A stretch of DNA of 64,000 nt, taken from contig NZ_CP027116.1 of NCBI RefSeq assembly GCF_003431975.1, positions 3,410,001 to 3,474,000 on the forward strand, read 5' to 3'. Under the pieces are notes generated by a model. The model was given only the letters and a program-made list of their open reading frames with translations, had not been told where the DNA came from and made no database searches. The stretch is from Bacillus pumilus. Lineage in GTDB: Bacteria; Bacillota; Bacilli; Bacillales; Bacillaceae. The position numbers and the translations under genes were made by a program. The first letter of the stretch is position 1. Every line of letters begins with the position of its first letter. Shown here piece after piece: positions 42,217 to 51,926 of this stretch.

Positions 42217-43404
42217 ATGATGACTATACGTTCCATGATCGTCTCATGCTACGCAGCTTTCGTTTCCTTTATCGGATGGCTGATGAGCGGCATGAAACCG
42301 CGTGAAAACCAGGTGACGCTGCTTGTTTCATTCCAAGAGAATGCAGCTGCTCTCATTGATACTTATCAACAACAGGCGAATATGACGATGAAGCTTACTG
42401 TCCTCTATACGAAGCACGCTTCCGCGCTAGAAAAGGACGAGCCTCATCTGTCATTTCGCTATTTTCATGAAAAAAATCCTCTCCATCTCATTCAATGTAT
42501 TTATACGATGTTTAAAAGCAAGGTTGTCGTGACAGATAATTACTTTCTCATGACAAGTGCACTTAGAAAACGGCCTTCCACTACCTGTATTCAAGTATGG
42601 CATGCCAATGGGGCTTTGAAAAAATTCGGGCTTGAAGATGCTTCAAATTCGGAACGGAGTCCACGTGATATCGAACGCTTCAAACGTGTCTATGCGTCTT
42701 TCGATTATATCGTCACAGGCTCAGATCATATGCGTGAAATTTTCAAGACCTCGTTTGGGGTCAATGATGAACGCTTTTTACCAACTGGGATCCCGATGAC
42801 GGATGTGTACTATGATCAGCGCCCGCCTTCCTTGAAGCGGAATGATGTTCCAAACGGGAAAAAGATCCTGCTTTATACACCGACCTATCGAGACTTTGCA
42901 ATGGACGGTCTTGTCCTGCCTTTTTCCAAAGAGCAATTGCAAACAGAGCTAAATGGCGACTATATTCTGCTCGTCAAGCTTCATCCTGCGGTCAAGCATT
43001 TAGCGAAGGCAGAAACAGACGGTGAATGGATATTTGATGTGTCTGATCAGCCGCTCTATCCATTGCTTTGTGCATGTGATGTCCTGATTACAGATTACTC
43101 GTCGATTGTGTTTGAATATGCACTGCTTGAAAAGCCTGTTTTGTTCTTCACTTATGACTTAGACACTTATCGTGAGCAACGCGGCTTAGTCGATCGATAT
43201 GAAGACATCATTCCTGGAAAGGCTTGCGTCACTCAAGACGTGCTGCTTAAGGAGCTGCAGCACCTAAACGAATCAGATCATCGAGAACGAATCAAAACCT
43301 TTTCTGAAGAATGGAACCAATATTCAAAGGGAAAATCCAGTGAGCAGCTCCTATCATTTATTGAACAGCAGCTCTTACACAAAAAACGTCCGGCTTCTCA
43401 TTAA
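42217..43404 (+). CDS. tagB: TagB, teichoic acid glycerol-phosphate primase
   Basis: 395 residues. Single Glyphos_transf domain with CIQVWHANGALKKFG, LLYTPTYRDFAMDG, LLVKLHPAVK and LITDYSSIVFEYALLEKP; no long N-terminal extension, as expected for the primase. An N-terminal hydrophobic stretch (about 8-24) helps membrane association. It adds the first glycerol phosphate to ManNAc-GlcNAc-PP-undecaprenol. 11 bases after tagA. B. subtilis 168 has tagC next; here the gene ends straight into a bidirectional terminator shared with lytD. Confidence 0.93.
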   Translation: MMTIRSMIVSCYAAFVSFIGWLMSGMKPRENQVTLLVSFQENAAALIDTYQQQANMTMKLTVLYTKHASALEKDEPHLSFRYFHEKNPLHLIQCIYTMFKSKVVVTDNYFLMTSALRKRPSTTCIQVWHANGALKKFGLEDASNSERSPRDIERFKRVYASFDYIVTGSDHMREIFKTSFGVNDERFLPTGIPMTDVYYDQRPPSLKRNDVPNGKKILLYTPTYRDFAMDGLVLPFSKEQLQTELNGDYILLVKLHPAVKHLAKAETDGEWIFDVSDQPLYPLLCACDVLITDYSSIVFEYALLEKPVLFFTYDLDTYREQRGLVDRYEDIIPGKACVTQDVLLKELQHLNESDHRERIKTFSEEWNQYSKGKSSEQLLSFIEQQLLHKKRPASH

Positions 43405-43424
43405 GAAGCACGGACGTTTTTTTA
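43381..43424. terminator. bidirectional terminator between tagB and lytD
   Basis: AAAACGTCCG-GCTTCT...AAGAAGC-CGGACGTTTT with A-run and T-run flanks; the tagB stop codon lies in the loop. Confidence 0.92.
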
Positions 43425-46052
43425 TTTGTTATAAACCGGGATATCGTAATAGAGCGTATAGTTATCAAGTAAGTTATACAAACTATACATACGACTAACC
43501 TGCTTATAAGCCCAGCCAATATCTGTTGCATATTGATGGGTCGCTGCACTAGACCAGCGCATTTTATAAATCGTATCTTGCTTGTATGTGGCGTGATTGA
43601 TATAGCTGTTGCCAATGAATTTTGCCCCGCCAATAATAGCTGCCTCTGGCGTAAACCATTGCTGTTCATACGCATACTTTGCTCCGAGGTAATTCGGATT
43701 GCTGTCATATGCACCGATGCCGTACATGTTGTATACAATTCGATCTTTAAATTTCGTACCATTCGCTAAAATGGAACTTCCGTTACCCGTTTCAAGCAGC
43801 GCATGAGAAATGAGATAAATTTCATTGATACGGTACGTTTTCGCTGCCGTAATAAAGGCTTGTCCTTTACCTGCAAGAATCCCTTTCCCTGCTAAAATCT
43901 TTGAATTAACTTCTGCCGGATTGAGATTCGCAGCTTCAGAGAGTTTCAGAAATTGAAAATATGATTGTGTGCCCTCAGCAATGTTGGCAGGGTCTACATA
44001 TTTTTGCACCTCAGCTGAGCTTGCATTTCTCCAGCCAAGACTGATCTTGATCCAGTTTCCTTCTTTCCCAAGCTGTCTTACTTTTGTACCTTTGTTCAGC
44101 TGTGCCACGATGTTGCTCGCAGAGCTTGAATCAGGTGTAGAACGAACATTTAGCCCGTCTGTATTCACAGTCGACGTCGCCGGATCTACATATGTTGCAT
44201 AGACATAGGCTGCACCGTCTGTCTGTGGTGACACCTTCATTTGCTTGTTCACCATCTCATTGACAGTGAGGTTGTAGTTCGTTTGCATGACCATTGGGCC
44301 ATTTTTGATTTTTACTGCTTTGGCTGTCCAGCCATATTGGCTTTTCACAAAAGCAATCGCTGCATTTACAGTTGGTAATCCTGTGAATTGCTGCGTAATG
44401 TTGATTGTGTAGGTTGGTTTCGTTGTCGTTGTATACGCAGCTGGTTCATTCCGTTTTTTGAAAAATGCCAGGCCTTGATCACGCAGTGCAGCTGTAGAAA
44501 TGACACCTGTTTTGATCTGGTATTGACCATAATCAGTTGCACCTGTTTTTTGCGCAGCTGCTTTCACTTTTTGTTTCGTTAAATAGCTTAGCACTTGATT
44601 CAGTTTTGTCTGATTGACCGTCGACTCTGTCGTAATACGGTATTGCTTAACCGCTGTTGACAGCGTTTTTGTACTGCTGGCAACGCCGTTTTTCTTGATG
44701 ATCTCTTGAGCCTGCTTGACTTTACTCTGATCATATACAGGTGTTGTCATGAGACTATACGTTTTGCTGACTGCTTGTCCCTTGCCTGTTGTGATCGTAC
44801 TTGTCACCTTCTGCGTTTTTAAATATGCAGCACCTTTATTTATTTTCACTTGGTCGGTTGATTGATTGACGACAAGTCGATACGTGCTATCAGAAACCTT
44901 ACCCGTTTTTTTCGTTGTCGTAGAAACCTTTTTCTTTTGGAAGAAAGCGGCTGCTTTTTTCGTTTGAGCATCTCCTAAAAGGTTTCCAGTCACTACTCGA
45001 TATGGCTGTGTGGAAGAGATCTTTTTAGACGTGTAGCGCCATTTCTTTTTCTTGAAAAAAGCCACTGTTTTTGCGTAAGTTGTGTCATTTAATTGATTGA
45101 GCTTCACGATATAATTTTTCGTTTTTCCCACTCGCTGCACAGTACCTGACGCACCAGCTTGTTTTTTGATCTGAGACGCCGCTGAGGCTGCTTGTTTGTT
45201 GTCTTTGAAATAGCCTGATTCCAAGCTATACACATTTTTAACAGCTCCAGCCTTCTGAATCTTTCCGCTTATTTTCGCTTCTTTTTTCAGCTGGGTCAGA
45301 AGGGTTTGTGCTTTAGACTGATTCGTTTGCGCAGCTGATGTGACAACGTAATATGGCTTACCTGCTGTCACCGTTTGGAGCGCTGCTTTTAAACCAGATG
45401 CCTTTTGAAAGCCTTGCAAGATCGTATTCGCCTTACTTTGTCCAACGATACCGCCTGAAATCAGCTGATACACAGTGCCAGCTTTGTTTTCAGTTTGGTA
45501 TGTACTGGTGACACCAGCCTGCTTTTGTAATTCATTTTGAATATTTTTCACTTTCGTTTCGGAATCAATGGTGCCTGAGATGACCTGATAAGACGGCCTG
45601 CTTTGATTGATAACTTCATAGGAGCTATTGAGCCCAGATGCTTTCGATAACTCAAGCGAGAGCCTTTTCGCCTGACTTTCATCTTTGACTGGGTCAGATA
45701 CGATCTTTTGTACAGGAAGGCGGCCGCCTACTGGAGATACCGTACCGCTCATGCCCATCTCTTTTTTTAATGCCGCTGCACTTGCACTCGCTGCTGCTTG
45801 CGACTCATATCCTGAAGCAGTGAGCTGATACGTCGACGTGCTTCCTGAGGTTTGATAAGTGGCTGTCCACTTTTTGTCCTTCTTCAATGTTTCCACTGCT
45901 TTTTTCACTTCTGATTCTGTTGTAAATACCTTTGAGGTGTTCATCGTATAAATGGATTGATCGACATAGGAGGCTGCTTGTGCTTCTTTGCCCGTATGTA
46001 ATGTCATACTAAAGGCAGCTGCGAGTAACATAATCTTGATGGTTTTTTTCAC
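43422..46052 (-). CDS. lytD: LytD, beta-N-acetylglucosaminidase autolysin
   Basis: 876 residues: signal peptide (to about 26), then roughly ten or eleven SPOR-like repeats of 40-50 residues (pattern Y.(V/L).SG.....A.....L.K......G) to about residue 560, an SH3_3 domain (GLNVRSTPDSSSASNIVAQLNKG.., about 640-690) and a C-terminal Glucosaminidase domain with SHALLETGNGSSILANG (catalytic Glu). It cleaves GlcNAc-MurNAc bonds and is a sigma-D-dependent vegetative autolysin in B. subtilis (880 aa). Start is GTG 46052, after GAGAGGG. Probable sigma-D promoter at 46096-46121. Confidence 0.95.
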   Translation of the reverse strand: MKKTIKIMLLAAAFSMTLHTGKEAQAASYVDQSIYTMNTSKVFTTESEVKKAVETLKKDKKWTATYQTSGSTSTYQLTASGYESQAAASASAAALKKEMGMSGTVSPVGGRLPVQKIVSDPVKDESQAKRLSLELSKASGLNSSYEVINQSRPSYQVISGTIDSETKVKNIQNELQKQAGVTSTYQTENKAGTVYQLISGGIVGQSKANTILQGFQKASGLKAALQTVTAGKPYYVVTSAAQTNQSKAQTLLTQLKKEAKISGKIQKAGAVKNVYSLESGYFKDNKQAASAASQIKKQAGASGTVQRVGKTKNYIVKLNQLNDTTYAKTVAFFKKKKWRYTSKKISSTQPYRVVTGNLLGDAQTKKAAAFFQKKKVSTTTKKTGKVSDSTYRLVVNQSTDQVKINKGAAYLKTQKVTSTITTGKGQAVSKTYSLMTTPVYDQSKVKQAQEIIKKNGVASSTKTLSTAVKQYRITTESTVNQTKLNQVLSYLTKQKVKAAAQKTGATDYGQYQIKTGVISTAALRDQGLAFFKKRNEPAAYTTTTKPTYTINITQQFTGLPTVNAAIAFVKSQYGWTAKAVKIKNGPMVMQTNYNLTVNEMVNKQMKVSPQTDGAAYVYATYVDPATSTVNTDGLNVRSTPDSSSASNIVAQLNKGTKVRQLGKEGNWIKISLGWRNASSAEVQKYVDPANIAEGTQSYFQFLKLSEAANLNPAEVNSKILAGKGILAGKGQAFITAAKTYRINEIYLISHALLETGNGSSILANGTKFKDRIVYNMYGIGAYDSNPNYLGAKYAYEQQWFTPEAAIIGGAKFIGNSYINHATYKQDTIYKMRWSSAATHQYATDIGWAYKQVSRMYSLYNLLDNYTLYYDIPVYNK

Positions 46053-46095
46053 GTCTGTCCCTCTCTTAACTTTGCATATTAGTCTACTAATCTCT

Positions 46096-46121
46096 TTATC
46101 GACAAAAACAAGAACTCTTTC
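46096..46121 (-). promoter_or_regulatory. possible sigma-D promoter of lytD
   Basis: Minus-strand GAAA (46118-46121), 14 bases, GTCGATAA (46096-46103). The -10 matches seven of eight bases, the -35 differs in its first base from TAAA. Position 44 bases before the start is suitable. Confidence 0.5.
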
Positions 46122-46142
46122 AAGTCATTTATGCAATAGAAA

Positions 46143-46168
46143 ATAGAGGACCCTCTCGAAGTCCTCTA
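46143..46168 (-). terminator. terminator after manA
   Basis: Minus-strand AGAGGAC / GTCCTCT around a nine-base loop, followed by ATTTTCT. Weak U-tract. Confidence 0.6.
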
Positions 46169-46190
46169 AAGATTAGCCCTTTGTCTTTTT

Positions 46191-47141
46191 TTATATATGC
46201 GACACAATCAATTCACAAGATCCTTCAATGGAGAAGCTTCCTGTTTCAGCCGGCAGGATAAAATGAGCTCCTTTAGGCAGTGGATATGTATGTCCATCAT
46301 GCTTTAAAGCCCCTTCCCCACTAATCACACTGCACAGTAAGAACGGATAATCTTGCGAAAGCTCTACTGGTTGATCAATTTCCCATTTATCCACAGAGAA
46401 ATACTCTGCTTCAACAAATGTTCGAATGGTCAGCCCACGGCGTGTTTCGACTGATTCATCTGTATAACCGTCTACGTGAGGAACCGTTGTGACATCAATG
46501 GCTTGCGCAAAATGCAGTTCACGTTCATTGCCATTCTGATCTTTTCTTTCATAGTCATATACCCGATAGGTTGTATCTGAGCTTTGCTGCGTTTCGAGGA
46601 CGAGCGTTCCCTCGCAGAGCGCATGAATCGTTCCGCTTGGCACATAATAAAAATCACCAGGCTTAATTTTCACACGACGTAAAAGACCTTCCCAATCCCC
46701 ACTATTCATCATGGTCACAAGCTCAGTTCTTGTTCTTGCATTGTGTCCATAGATCATTTCTGCCCCTTCTTTGCAGTCAATGATATACCAGCATTCTGTT
46801 TTTCCAAGCTCTCCATTTTCATGCCTTTCCGCATAATCATCATCTGGATGGACTTGAACGGACAAGTCTTGGTTTGCATCTAAAATTTTGGTTAAAAGCG
46901 GGAAGCGATCGCCTTCTATTCCCCCGAACAATTCTCTGTGATTGTCCCATAGTTCGATCAGCGTTTTCCCTTTATATGGACCGTCTTGCACGACACTTGG
47001 TCCGTTTGGATGAGCAGAAATTGCCCAGCATTCTCCCGTTTGATCAGAAGGAATATCATAGCCAAATTGATCCCTTAAGGCTGTACCTCCCCATATTCTC
47101 TCCTTCAATTCAGGCAGTAAAAAAATTGGTGACTGCTTCAT
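46191..47141 (-). CDS. manA: mannose-6-phosphate isomerase, class I
   Basis: 316 residues of the Firmicute type: GGTALRDQFGYDIP.., the zinc motif LSVQVHPDDDYAERHENGELGKTE (Gln-His and Glu ligands), YVPSGTIHALCEGTLVLETQQ with the third metal His, and a beta-sandwich C-terminus. It interconverts mannose-6-phosphate and fructose-6-phosphate in the cytoplasm. B. subtilis has pmi at the same place downstream of lytD. A TTGACT-N16-CATAAT promoter and an upstream cre site (47264-47277) suggest sugar control. Unclear whether it serves wall sugars or the neighbouring ABC importer; both fit. Confidence 0.93.
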   Translation of the reverse strand: MKQSPIFLLPELKERIWGGTALRDQFGYDIPSDQTGECWAISAHPNGPSVVQDGPYKGKTLIELWDNHRELFGGIEGDRFPLLTKILDANQDLSVQVHPDDDYAERHENGELGKTECWYIIDCKEGAEMIYGHNARTRTELVTMMNSGDWEGLLRRVKIKPGDFYYVPSGTIHALCEGTLVLETQQSSDTTYRVYDYERKDQNGNERELHFAQAIDVTTVPHVDGYTDESVETRRGLTIRTFVEAEYFSVDKWEIDQPVELSQDYPFLLCSVISGEGALKHDGHTYPLPKGAHFILPAETGSFSIEGSCELIVSHI

Positions 47142-47217
47142 TCAGGATGACTCCTCCCTTTGCTACCCTTTGATAACCCTTGCCAATCTTAATGAAAACT
47201 AGCAAGTCTCAACTTTT

Positions 47218-47245
47218 ATTATGACGCTATCTAGAAAGAAGTCAA
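47218..47245 (-). promoter_or_regulatory. probable sigma-A promoter of manA
   Basis: Minus-strand TTGACT (47240-47245), 16 bases, CATAAT (47218-47223), 77 bases before the manA start. Confidence 0.6.
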
Positions 47246-47263
47246 TCCTTTCAGTACACCAAA

Positions 47264-47277
47264 TGAAAGCGATAACA
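47264..47277. promoter_or_regulatory. cre site upstream of the manA promoter
   Basis: TGAAAGCGATAACA fits every position of TGWAANCGNTNWCA, the CcpA binding consensus. It lies about 18 bases upstream of the manA -35 and just after the permease gene stop, so it could activate manA or block readthrough from the ABC operon. Confidence 0.65.
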
Positions 47278-47288
47278 CGAAATCCATT

Positions 47289-48110
47289 TCACCCTTTGAC
47301 TGAGCCCGCAAGAAGCCCTTTGACAAAGTATTTTCCGAGTAGAATATAGACCAAAAGTGTCGGCAGTGCGGCCAATATCGCCCCTGCCATTTGGACATTC
47401 CATTGAACAATTTGACTGCCTGATAGATTTTGCAAGGCGACCAACACCGGCTGATGCTCCGCAGTGGTCATCGTGACTGCAAATAAGAACTCATTCCACA
47501 CATTTGTAAACTGCCAAATGGCGACCACAACAAAACCTGTCACTGAAAGCGGAAGAATCATATGTCTGAAAATCCCGATAAACCCTGCGCCATCCATTTT
47601 CGCCGATTCAATCATTTCATCAGGGATGCTCACATAAAAGTTTCGAAACATGAGTGTTGTGATCGGGAGTCCATATACGACATGGACAAGCACAAGACCT
47701 GGAATCGAATTATATAATCCGATTTCACGTAAAAATTGAATGAGTGGAATGAGGATACTTTGATATGGAATAAACATCCCAAACAGCATCAGCGTAAAGA
47801 CCACTTCCGATCCTTTGAATCGCCATTTTGATAGGACATATCCATTCATCGCACCTAAGACAGCTGACAATAAAGTAGCCGGAATGACTAGATAAAGAGA
47901 ATTCATTAAATTGGGCGCTAGCTTTTCAAACGCCATTTGATAGCTTGAAAAATCGATTGTTGAAGGTAGTGCCCACATTTTCTCAAGGGTCACTTCACTT
48001 AACGGCTTTAAGCTTGTGACGAGCATGACATAGACTGGCATGAGAAAAAAGAAACTGCACAAAATCAATAAAGCATAAAGGACAGGACGGACAAACCATC
48101 TGGCTGTCAT
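47289..48110 (-). CDS. sugar ABC transporter permease (MalG type)
   Basis: 273 residues with six membrane helices and the EAA loop [31 protein letters not shown] (about 178-208) that docks the ATPase. MalG/LplC-type inner membrane permease, second of the pair. Start overlaps the previous permease stop by four bases. No ATPase gene is in the cluster, so as with other Bacillus sugar importers it probably borrows a shared ATPase such as MsmX. Substrate class is inferred from the binding protein (49134-50399). Confidence 0.88.
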   Translation of the reverse strand: MTARWFVRPVLYALLILCSFFFLMPVYVMLVTSLKPLSEVTLEKMWALPSTIDFSSYQMAFEKLAPNLMNSLYLVIPATLLSAVLGAMNGYVLSKWRFKGSEVVFTLMLFGMFIPYQSILIPLIQFLREIGLYNSIPGLVLVHVVYGLPITTLMFRNFYVSIPDEMIESAKMDGAGFIGIFRHMILPLSVTGFVVVAIWQFTNVWNEFLFAVTMTTAEHQPVLVALQNLSGSQIVQWNVQMAGAILAALPTLLVYILLGKYFVKGLLAGSVKG

Positions 48111-49078
48111 GAGGAAGCCCCCTTCCGGCTCGACAGGAGATACGGCACGATAAAGACCGCAACAGAGATCAGCATCACAATCGCAATGGCGGCACCGCCT
48201 GCATAATGGTTTCCTCTAAAGGTCATTTCAAACATGTAAACGCCAGGAACATCCGTCACAAAGTTCGCACCCGGTCCTGTCATTGAGTAAATCAAATCGA
48301 AAATCTTTAATGAAATATGAGCCATGATGATGATGACACTTGCAGTAATCGGTTTTAACAGAGGAAAAATGATCTTTCGGTAAATTTGCCACTCGGTTGC
48401 ACCATCCATTCTAGCTGCCTCTCTTATTTCCTCCGGGATTCCTCTTAAACCTGCCAAATACATTGCCAGAGAAAATCCAGTCATTTGCCAAACGGCTGCA
48501 ATCACAACTGCAATCATTGCGGCGGGGACACCAAACTCAATTTTCCCCCAGACAAATCCGGCTAAAATGTTCGTATCCGTGTACCACTTAGGCTGGATAC
48601 CAAGCGTTTTTAAAAATAGGTTTACCCCTGTGGACGGGTTTAAAATCCATTGCCAGACGACTCCTGTCACAACGAAGGAAAGGGCCATCGGAAAGAAAAA
48701 TAAATTCCGGAAAAGAGATTCCCCCTTGATTTTCTGGTCTAGTAATATCGCAAGCGTGAGACCAGAGGCAATGACGGCTCCAATAAAGAATAGAGTAAAA
48801 AAGACCGTGTTTCGAAGATCTGACTGAAAGCGGAAATCTTGAAACAGCATCATATAGTTTTGAAGACCTGCGAAAGAGAAATTCGGAACAAGCGAGGTCC
48901 AGTTTGATAATGATACATACCCTGTCCAGCCAATAAAACCGTAAACAAAGATGAATAATAAAACAGCCGACGGGGCTAAAAATAGCAGCGCAAGCAGCTG
49001 ATCCCCATTCCATTTTTTTCGAACACGTTTGACTTTGGGTGTTGCTGCTTTTGTGATCGGCGATGTGTCCATACGCAT
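48107..49078 (-). CDS. sugar ABC transporter permease (MalF type)
   Basis: 323 residues, basic cytoplasmic N-terminus then six membrane helices and the EAA loop [31 protein letters not shown]. MalF/UgpA-type partner of the permease at 47289. 55 bases after the binding protein gene, so in one operon with it. The closest relations I can suggest are glucose/mannose-type importers because of the neighbouring binding protein; not proven. Confidence 0.88.
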   Translation of the reverse strand: MRMDTSPITKAATPKVKRVRKKWNGDQLLALLFLAPSAVLLFIFVYGFIGWTGYVSLSNWTSLVPNFSFAGLQNYMMLFQDFRFQSDLRNTVFFTLFFIGAVIASGLTLAILLDQKIKGESLFRNLFFFPMALSFVVTGVVWQWILNPSTGVNLFLKTLGIQPKWYTDTNILAGFVWGKIEFGVPAAMIAVVIAAVWQMTGFSLAMYLAGLRGIPEEIREAARMDGATEWQIYRKIIFPLLKPITASVIIIMAHISLKIFDLIYSMTGPGANFVTDVPGVYMFEMTFRGNHYAGGAAIAIVMLISVAVFIVPYLLSSRKGASS

Positions 49079-49133
49079 GAAGCTACACTCCTTTTCAAAA
49101 AAGAGGCGGTGCTTAGTCGCCGCCTCCTTGTCT

Positions 49134-50399
49134 TTATTTCATTGAATCTTTTAAAGATGACACAAACTGCCTGCTGTCTTTTTGCGTGACGAAGATATTG
49201 ACGGCTTGGTTCGCTTTCGTTACAAAGCCTTCTTCAGCAGCTGAACCATGCGCGAGAGACGGCGTCAGCTTTGATTCTTTAAATGCTTTCATCGCCGATT
49301 TTCCGTATTCATCATATTTTGAAACATCTGCATCCACACGAGCAGGTATCGATCCCTTCAGTGGATTAAATGCATCCTGTCCTTCTACAGATCCTAAAAC
49401 AGATAAGAATTTTTTCACGTTTTCTGGCTGTTTCACGCCCTTTGGCAATCCGAACGTATCGGTGATGACCATAAAGCTTCCCTCTGTTCCAGGAGTCGCC
49501 ACGTATCCAAAGTCTTGATTGACCTTCAGATCCAGATCATTCACAAAGTACCCCTTCGCCCAGTCGCCCATGACATTCATTGCAGCTTCCCCTTTTGCTA
49601 CGAGCTGCGAGGCATCCTGCCAGTTACGTGAGCTGTGATCATCGTTGACGTATTCAAGCATACGTCCAAAAATGTCTGCCGCTTCCTTCACTTTGGCGTC
49701 ATCCATTTTCATGTCGCCAGCCCAAAGTTTTTGATACCCGTCTGCGCCTAATACGCCCAGCAGCACACTTTCAAACAAATGAGTCGCTGCCCAAGGCTCT
49801 TTATCACCAAGAGCGAGTGGTGTAATCCCTTTTTTCTTTAAAGCATCTGCGGTTTTGAAAAATTCATCAAAGGTCGTTGGCGGCTCTAAGCCTGCATCAT
49901 CAAATACCTTCTTGTTATACCAAAGCACATTGCCCCTGTGAATGTTCACTGGTACTGAATAGATTTTCCCATCTTTGCTGACAAGGTCGATGAGTGATTC
50001 CGGGAATTTGTCCTTCCATCCTTCTTTTTCATATAGATCATCAAGCGGCTCCATTTTGCCTGCTGCGACCCAGCTCTCATTCAGCTCCGCCCCGCCATGT
50101 ACTTGGAACGTAGCTGGCGGGTCATTTCCTTGCATCCGGCTAGTCAAAACCGCTTTCGCATTTGTACCAGCTCCACCTGCGACGGCTGCATTTTCAATTG
50201 GAATGTCTTTATTTTTCTCTTCAAACAATTGAATGAGTGCTTTCAGTCCATCCTCCTCACCTGCTCCAGTCCACCAAGAGAAAATGTCGAGCTTCTCCGC
50301 TCCGCTTTCTTTTTTTGCATCTGAGTTTGTCGATGAACTACAGGCAGTGACGATAAGCATACAGAGCACCAACAACGTAAAGCCTAATTTAAACTTCAT
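49134..50399 (-). CDS. sugar-binding lipoprotein of ABC transporter (glucose/mannose type)
   Basis: 421 residues: lipoprotein signal with VTAC (Cys20), Ser/Lys linker, then an SBP_bac_1 fold. Segments LDIFSWWTGAGEEDGLKALI, PPATFQVHGGAEL, VPVNIHRGNVLWYNKKVFDDAGLEPPTTFDEF, WAATHLFESVLLGVLGADGY and MNVMGDWAKGYF resemble glucose/mannose binding proteins of the GtsA/GltB kind as I remember them. Anchored outside the membrane, it hands the sugar to the two permeases. A cre site (50422-50435) lies 23 bases before the start, so it should be repressed when glucose is plentiful. It follows the response regulator gene after a 102-base gap. Confidence 0.88.
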   Translation of the reverse strand: MKFKLGFTLLVLCMLIVTACSSSTNSDAKKESGAEKLDIFSWWTGAGEEDGLKALIQLFEEKNKDIPIENAAVAGGAGTNAKAVLTSRMQGNDPPATFQVHGGAELNESWVAAGKMEPLDDLYEKEGWKDKFPESLIDLVSKDGKIYSVPVNIHRGNVLWYNKKVFDDAGLEPPTTFDEFFKTADALKKKGITPLALGDKEPWAATHLFESVLLGVLGADGYQKLWAGDMKMDDAKVKEAADIFGRMLEYVNDDHSSRNWQDASQLVAKGEAAMNVMGDWAKGYFVNDLDLKVNQDFGYVATPGTEGSFMVITDTFGLPKGVKQPENVKKFLSVLGSVEGQDAFNPLKGSIPARVDADVSKYDEYGKSAMKAFKESKLTPSLAHGSAAEEGFVTKANQAVNIFVTQKDSRQFVSSLKDSMK

Positions 50400-50421
50400 A
50401 ATTGAACCCCCACCCCTTATT

Positions 50422-50435
50422 TGTAAGCGTTATCA
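50422..50435. promoter_or_regulatory. cre site in front of the sugar ABC operon
   Basis: TGTAAGCGTTATCA fits TGWAANCGNTNWCA at all positions. On the minus strand it lies just downstream of TATACT (50439-50444 region), where CcpA binding would block initiation or elongation. Confidence 0.75.
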
Positions 50436-50501
50436 AAATAAGTATAATGGCAGATCCTTGCTTTTTTTCAGGCAAACTTCTTCACTTTTTTATGAAATTC
50501 T

Positions 50502-51926
50502 TCATTTTTTTACGGTCTGGGTCTGCTTTCGATATTCTTTCGGTGAACAGCCGACCATCTTCTTAAACACACGACTGACGTAATTGGGATCTGTATATCC
50601 TGCCTGATAGGTAATTTCTTTTAAACTAAGCGAGCTAGCTTTAAGCAGCTTCTTGATCTTATCCAGCCGGCATGTTGTCACGTACTCTTTAAATGTCAGC
50701 CCTGTTTCTTCTTTAAATCGCTTTGTGAAATAGGTTGGACTTAAATCAACATAGTCGGCCGCTTGCTCGAGCGTGATCTGTTCACAAAAATGCGTTTTGA
50801 TGTAACGTTTTGCCCGCTCCATGTCATTTACAGTCTGGGTTCTCGCTTCATACACATCAAATAGGTGTTCACAGCACTGACGGCATTCAGTTGCTGTGCT
50901 GATCGTTAAAATGGGCCAGTCCGTTCGAAGCTTTGATTTAAAAAGAATCAGCAGTTCTTTCAATTGTGAAATGGTCGCCCCCTCTAGTTCGAAGGCATCA
51001 AATAAAGCGAGCGCATCCTCTCTTCTCCCTTCTTCCAGCGCCTGCATTATGTCATCTGCAAGCTCAGGCAGATCGATCATTGGATGAGGCTGCTCTTCTG
51101 TATGGTAAAAGCCATAACGAACAACGCCGGAGCTCTTTTTTCGCTGATAATAGGCTAGCTTCGCCTCCGCTGCATTTTTTTGAAGGGAAAGTGGGTTGGA
51201 CACTGGGTGCCCGATTCCAACGATCGGTGATGGATATTCGTTTGTCATGGCAGTTCGAATGGCATGCAGGACGTCTGCCTTTAACTGGCTAGGCGCTTGG
51301 TGACGATAAATGAGGCATGTAAATAGCTCACCACTCATCTGAATCGGCACCGTATGAAAAAGAGCAGAAGCCTGTAAATCAATCAACAGATGATTCTCGT
51401 CAGTCCGCTGAACAGCGATGACAAGACCGACTTCATATTCGGGAAACAGTTGTTGAAACGCCATGGAGGTGTAGGATTGACCGTTTATGACATGGGCTTC
51501 GAGCCACTTTGACTGCTGACCGGCCGCCACTGCCTGCCGCTGAGACGCCTCCTGCTGAATCTCTGCCGCTACAGTTCGAATGGCGGCGATGGTCTCATCT
51601 TTGTCAGCTGGTTTGACGAGGTATTGCTTCACCCCTTCCTGCATCGCCTGTTTGGCATAATCAAACGTATCGTAGGCTGTGAGCATAATAAATTTTGTAT
51701 GAGGACTGCTCGCTTTGATCTGTTTGATCGCTGTCAATCCATCCATTCCAGGCATCTGAATATCCATCAGTACAAGGTGAACGGGCTCGGTTCGCACGAA
51801 TTCAACCGCTTTCTTTCCATTTTCAGCTTCTCCTGCGATATGACACTCTGGAAGCCAGTTGGTCATAAACTTTCGCATCGCTAGCCGTTCTATTTTTTCA
51901 TCATCCACAATCAGCACGTTCAGCAT
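50502..51926 (-). CDS. AraC-type response regulator (YesN-like)
   Basis: 474 residues: receiver domain (about 3-120) with acidic pair DD at 8-9, phospho-acceptor Asp55 in LVLMDIQMPGMDG and Lys in LVKPADK, a long middle region (about 130-360), and two helix-turn-helices of the AraC family at the C-terminus (ITLEQAADYVDLSPTYFTKRFKEETG and LKEITYQAGYTDPNYVSRVFKKMVGCSPKEYR, positions about 375-465). It most likely activates the adjacent sugar importer operon. Start overlaps the kinase stop by seven bases. Confidence 0.9.
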   Translation of the reverse strand: MLNVLIVDDEKIERLAMRKFMTNWLPECHIAGEAENGKKAVEFVRTEPVHLVLMDIQMPGMDGLTAIKQIKASSPHTKFIMLTAYDTFDYAKQAMQEGVKQYLVKPADKDETIAAIRTVAAEIQQEASQRQAVAAGQQSKWLEAHVINGQSYTSMAFQQLFPEYEVGLVIAVQRTDENHLLIDLQASALFHTVPIQMSGELFTCLIYRHQAPSQLKADVLHAIRTAMTNEYPSPIVGIGHPVSNPLSLQKNAAEAKLAYYQRKKSSGVVRYGFYHTEEQPHPMIDLPELADDIMQALEEGRREDALALFDAFELEGATISQLKELLILFKSKLRTDWPILTISTATECRQCCEHLFDVYEARTQTVNDMERAKRYIKTHFCEQITLEQAADYVDLSPTYFTKRFKEETGLTFKEYVTTCRLDKIKKLLKASSLSLKEITYQAGYTDPNYVSRVFKKMVGCSPKEYRKQTQTVKK

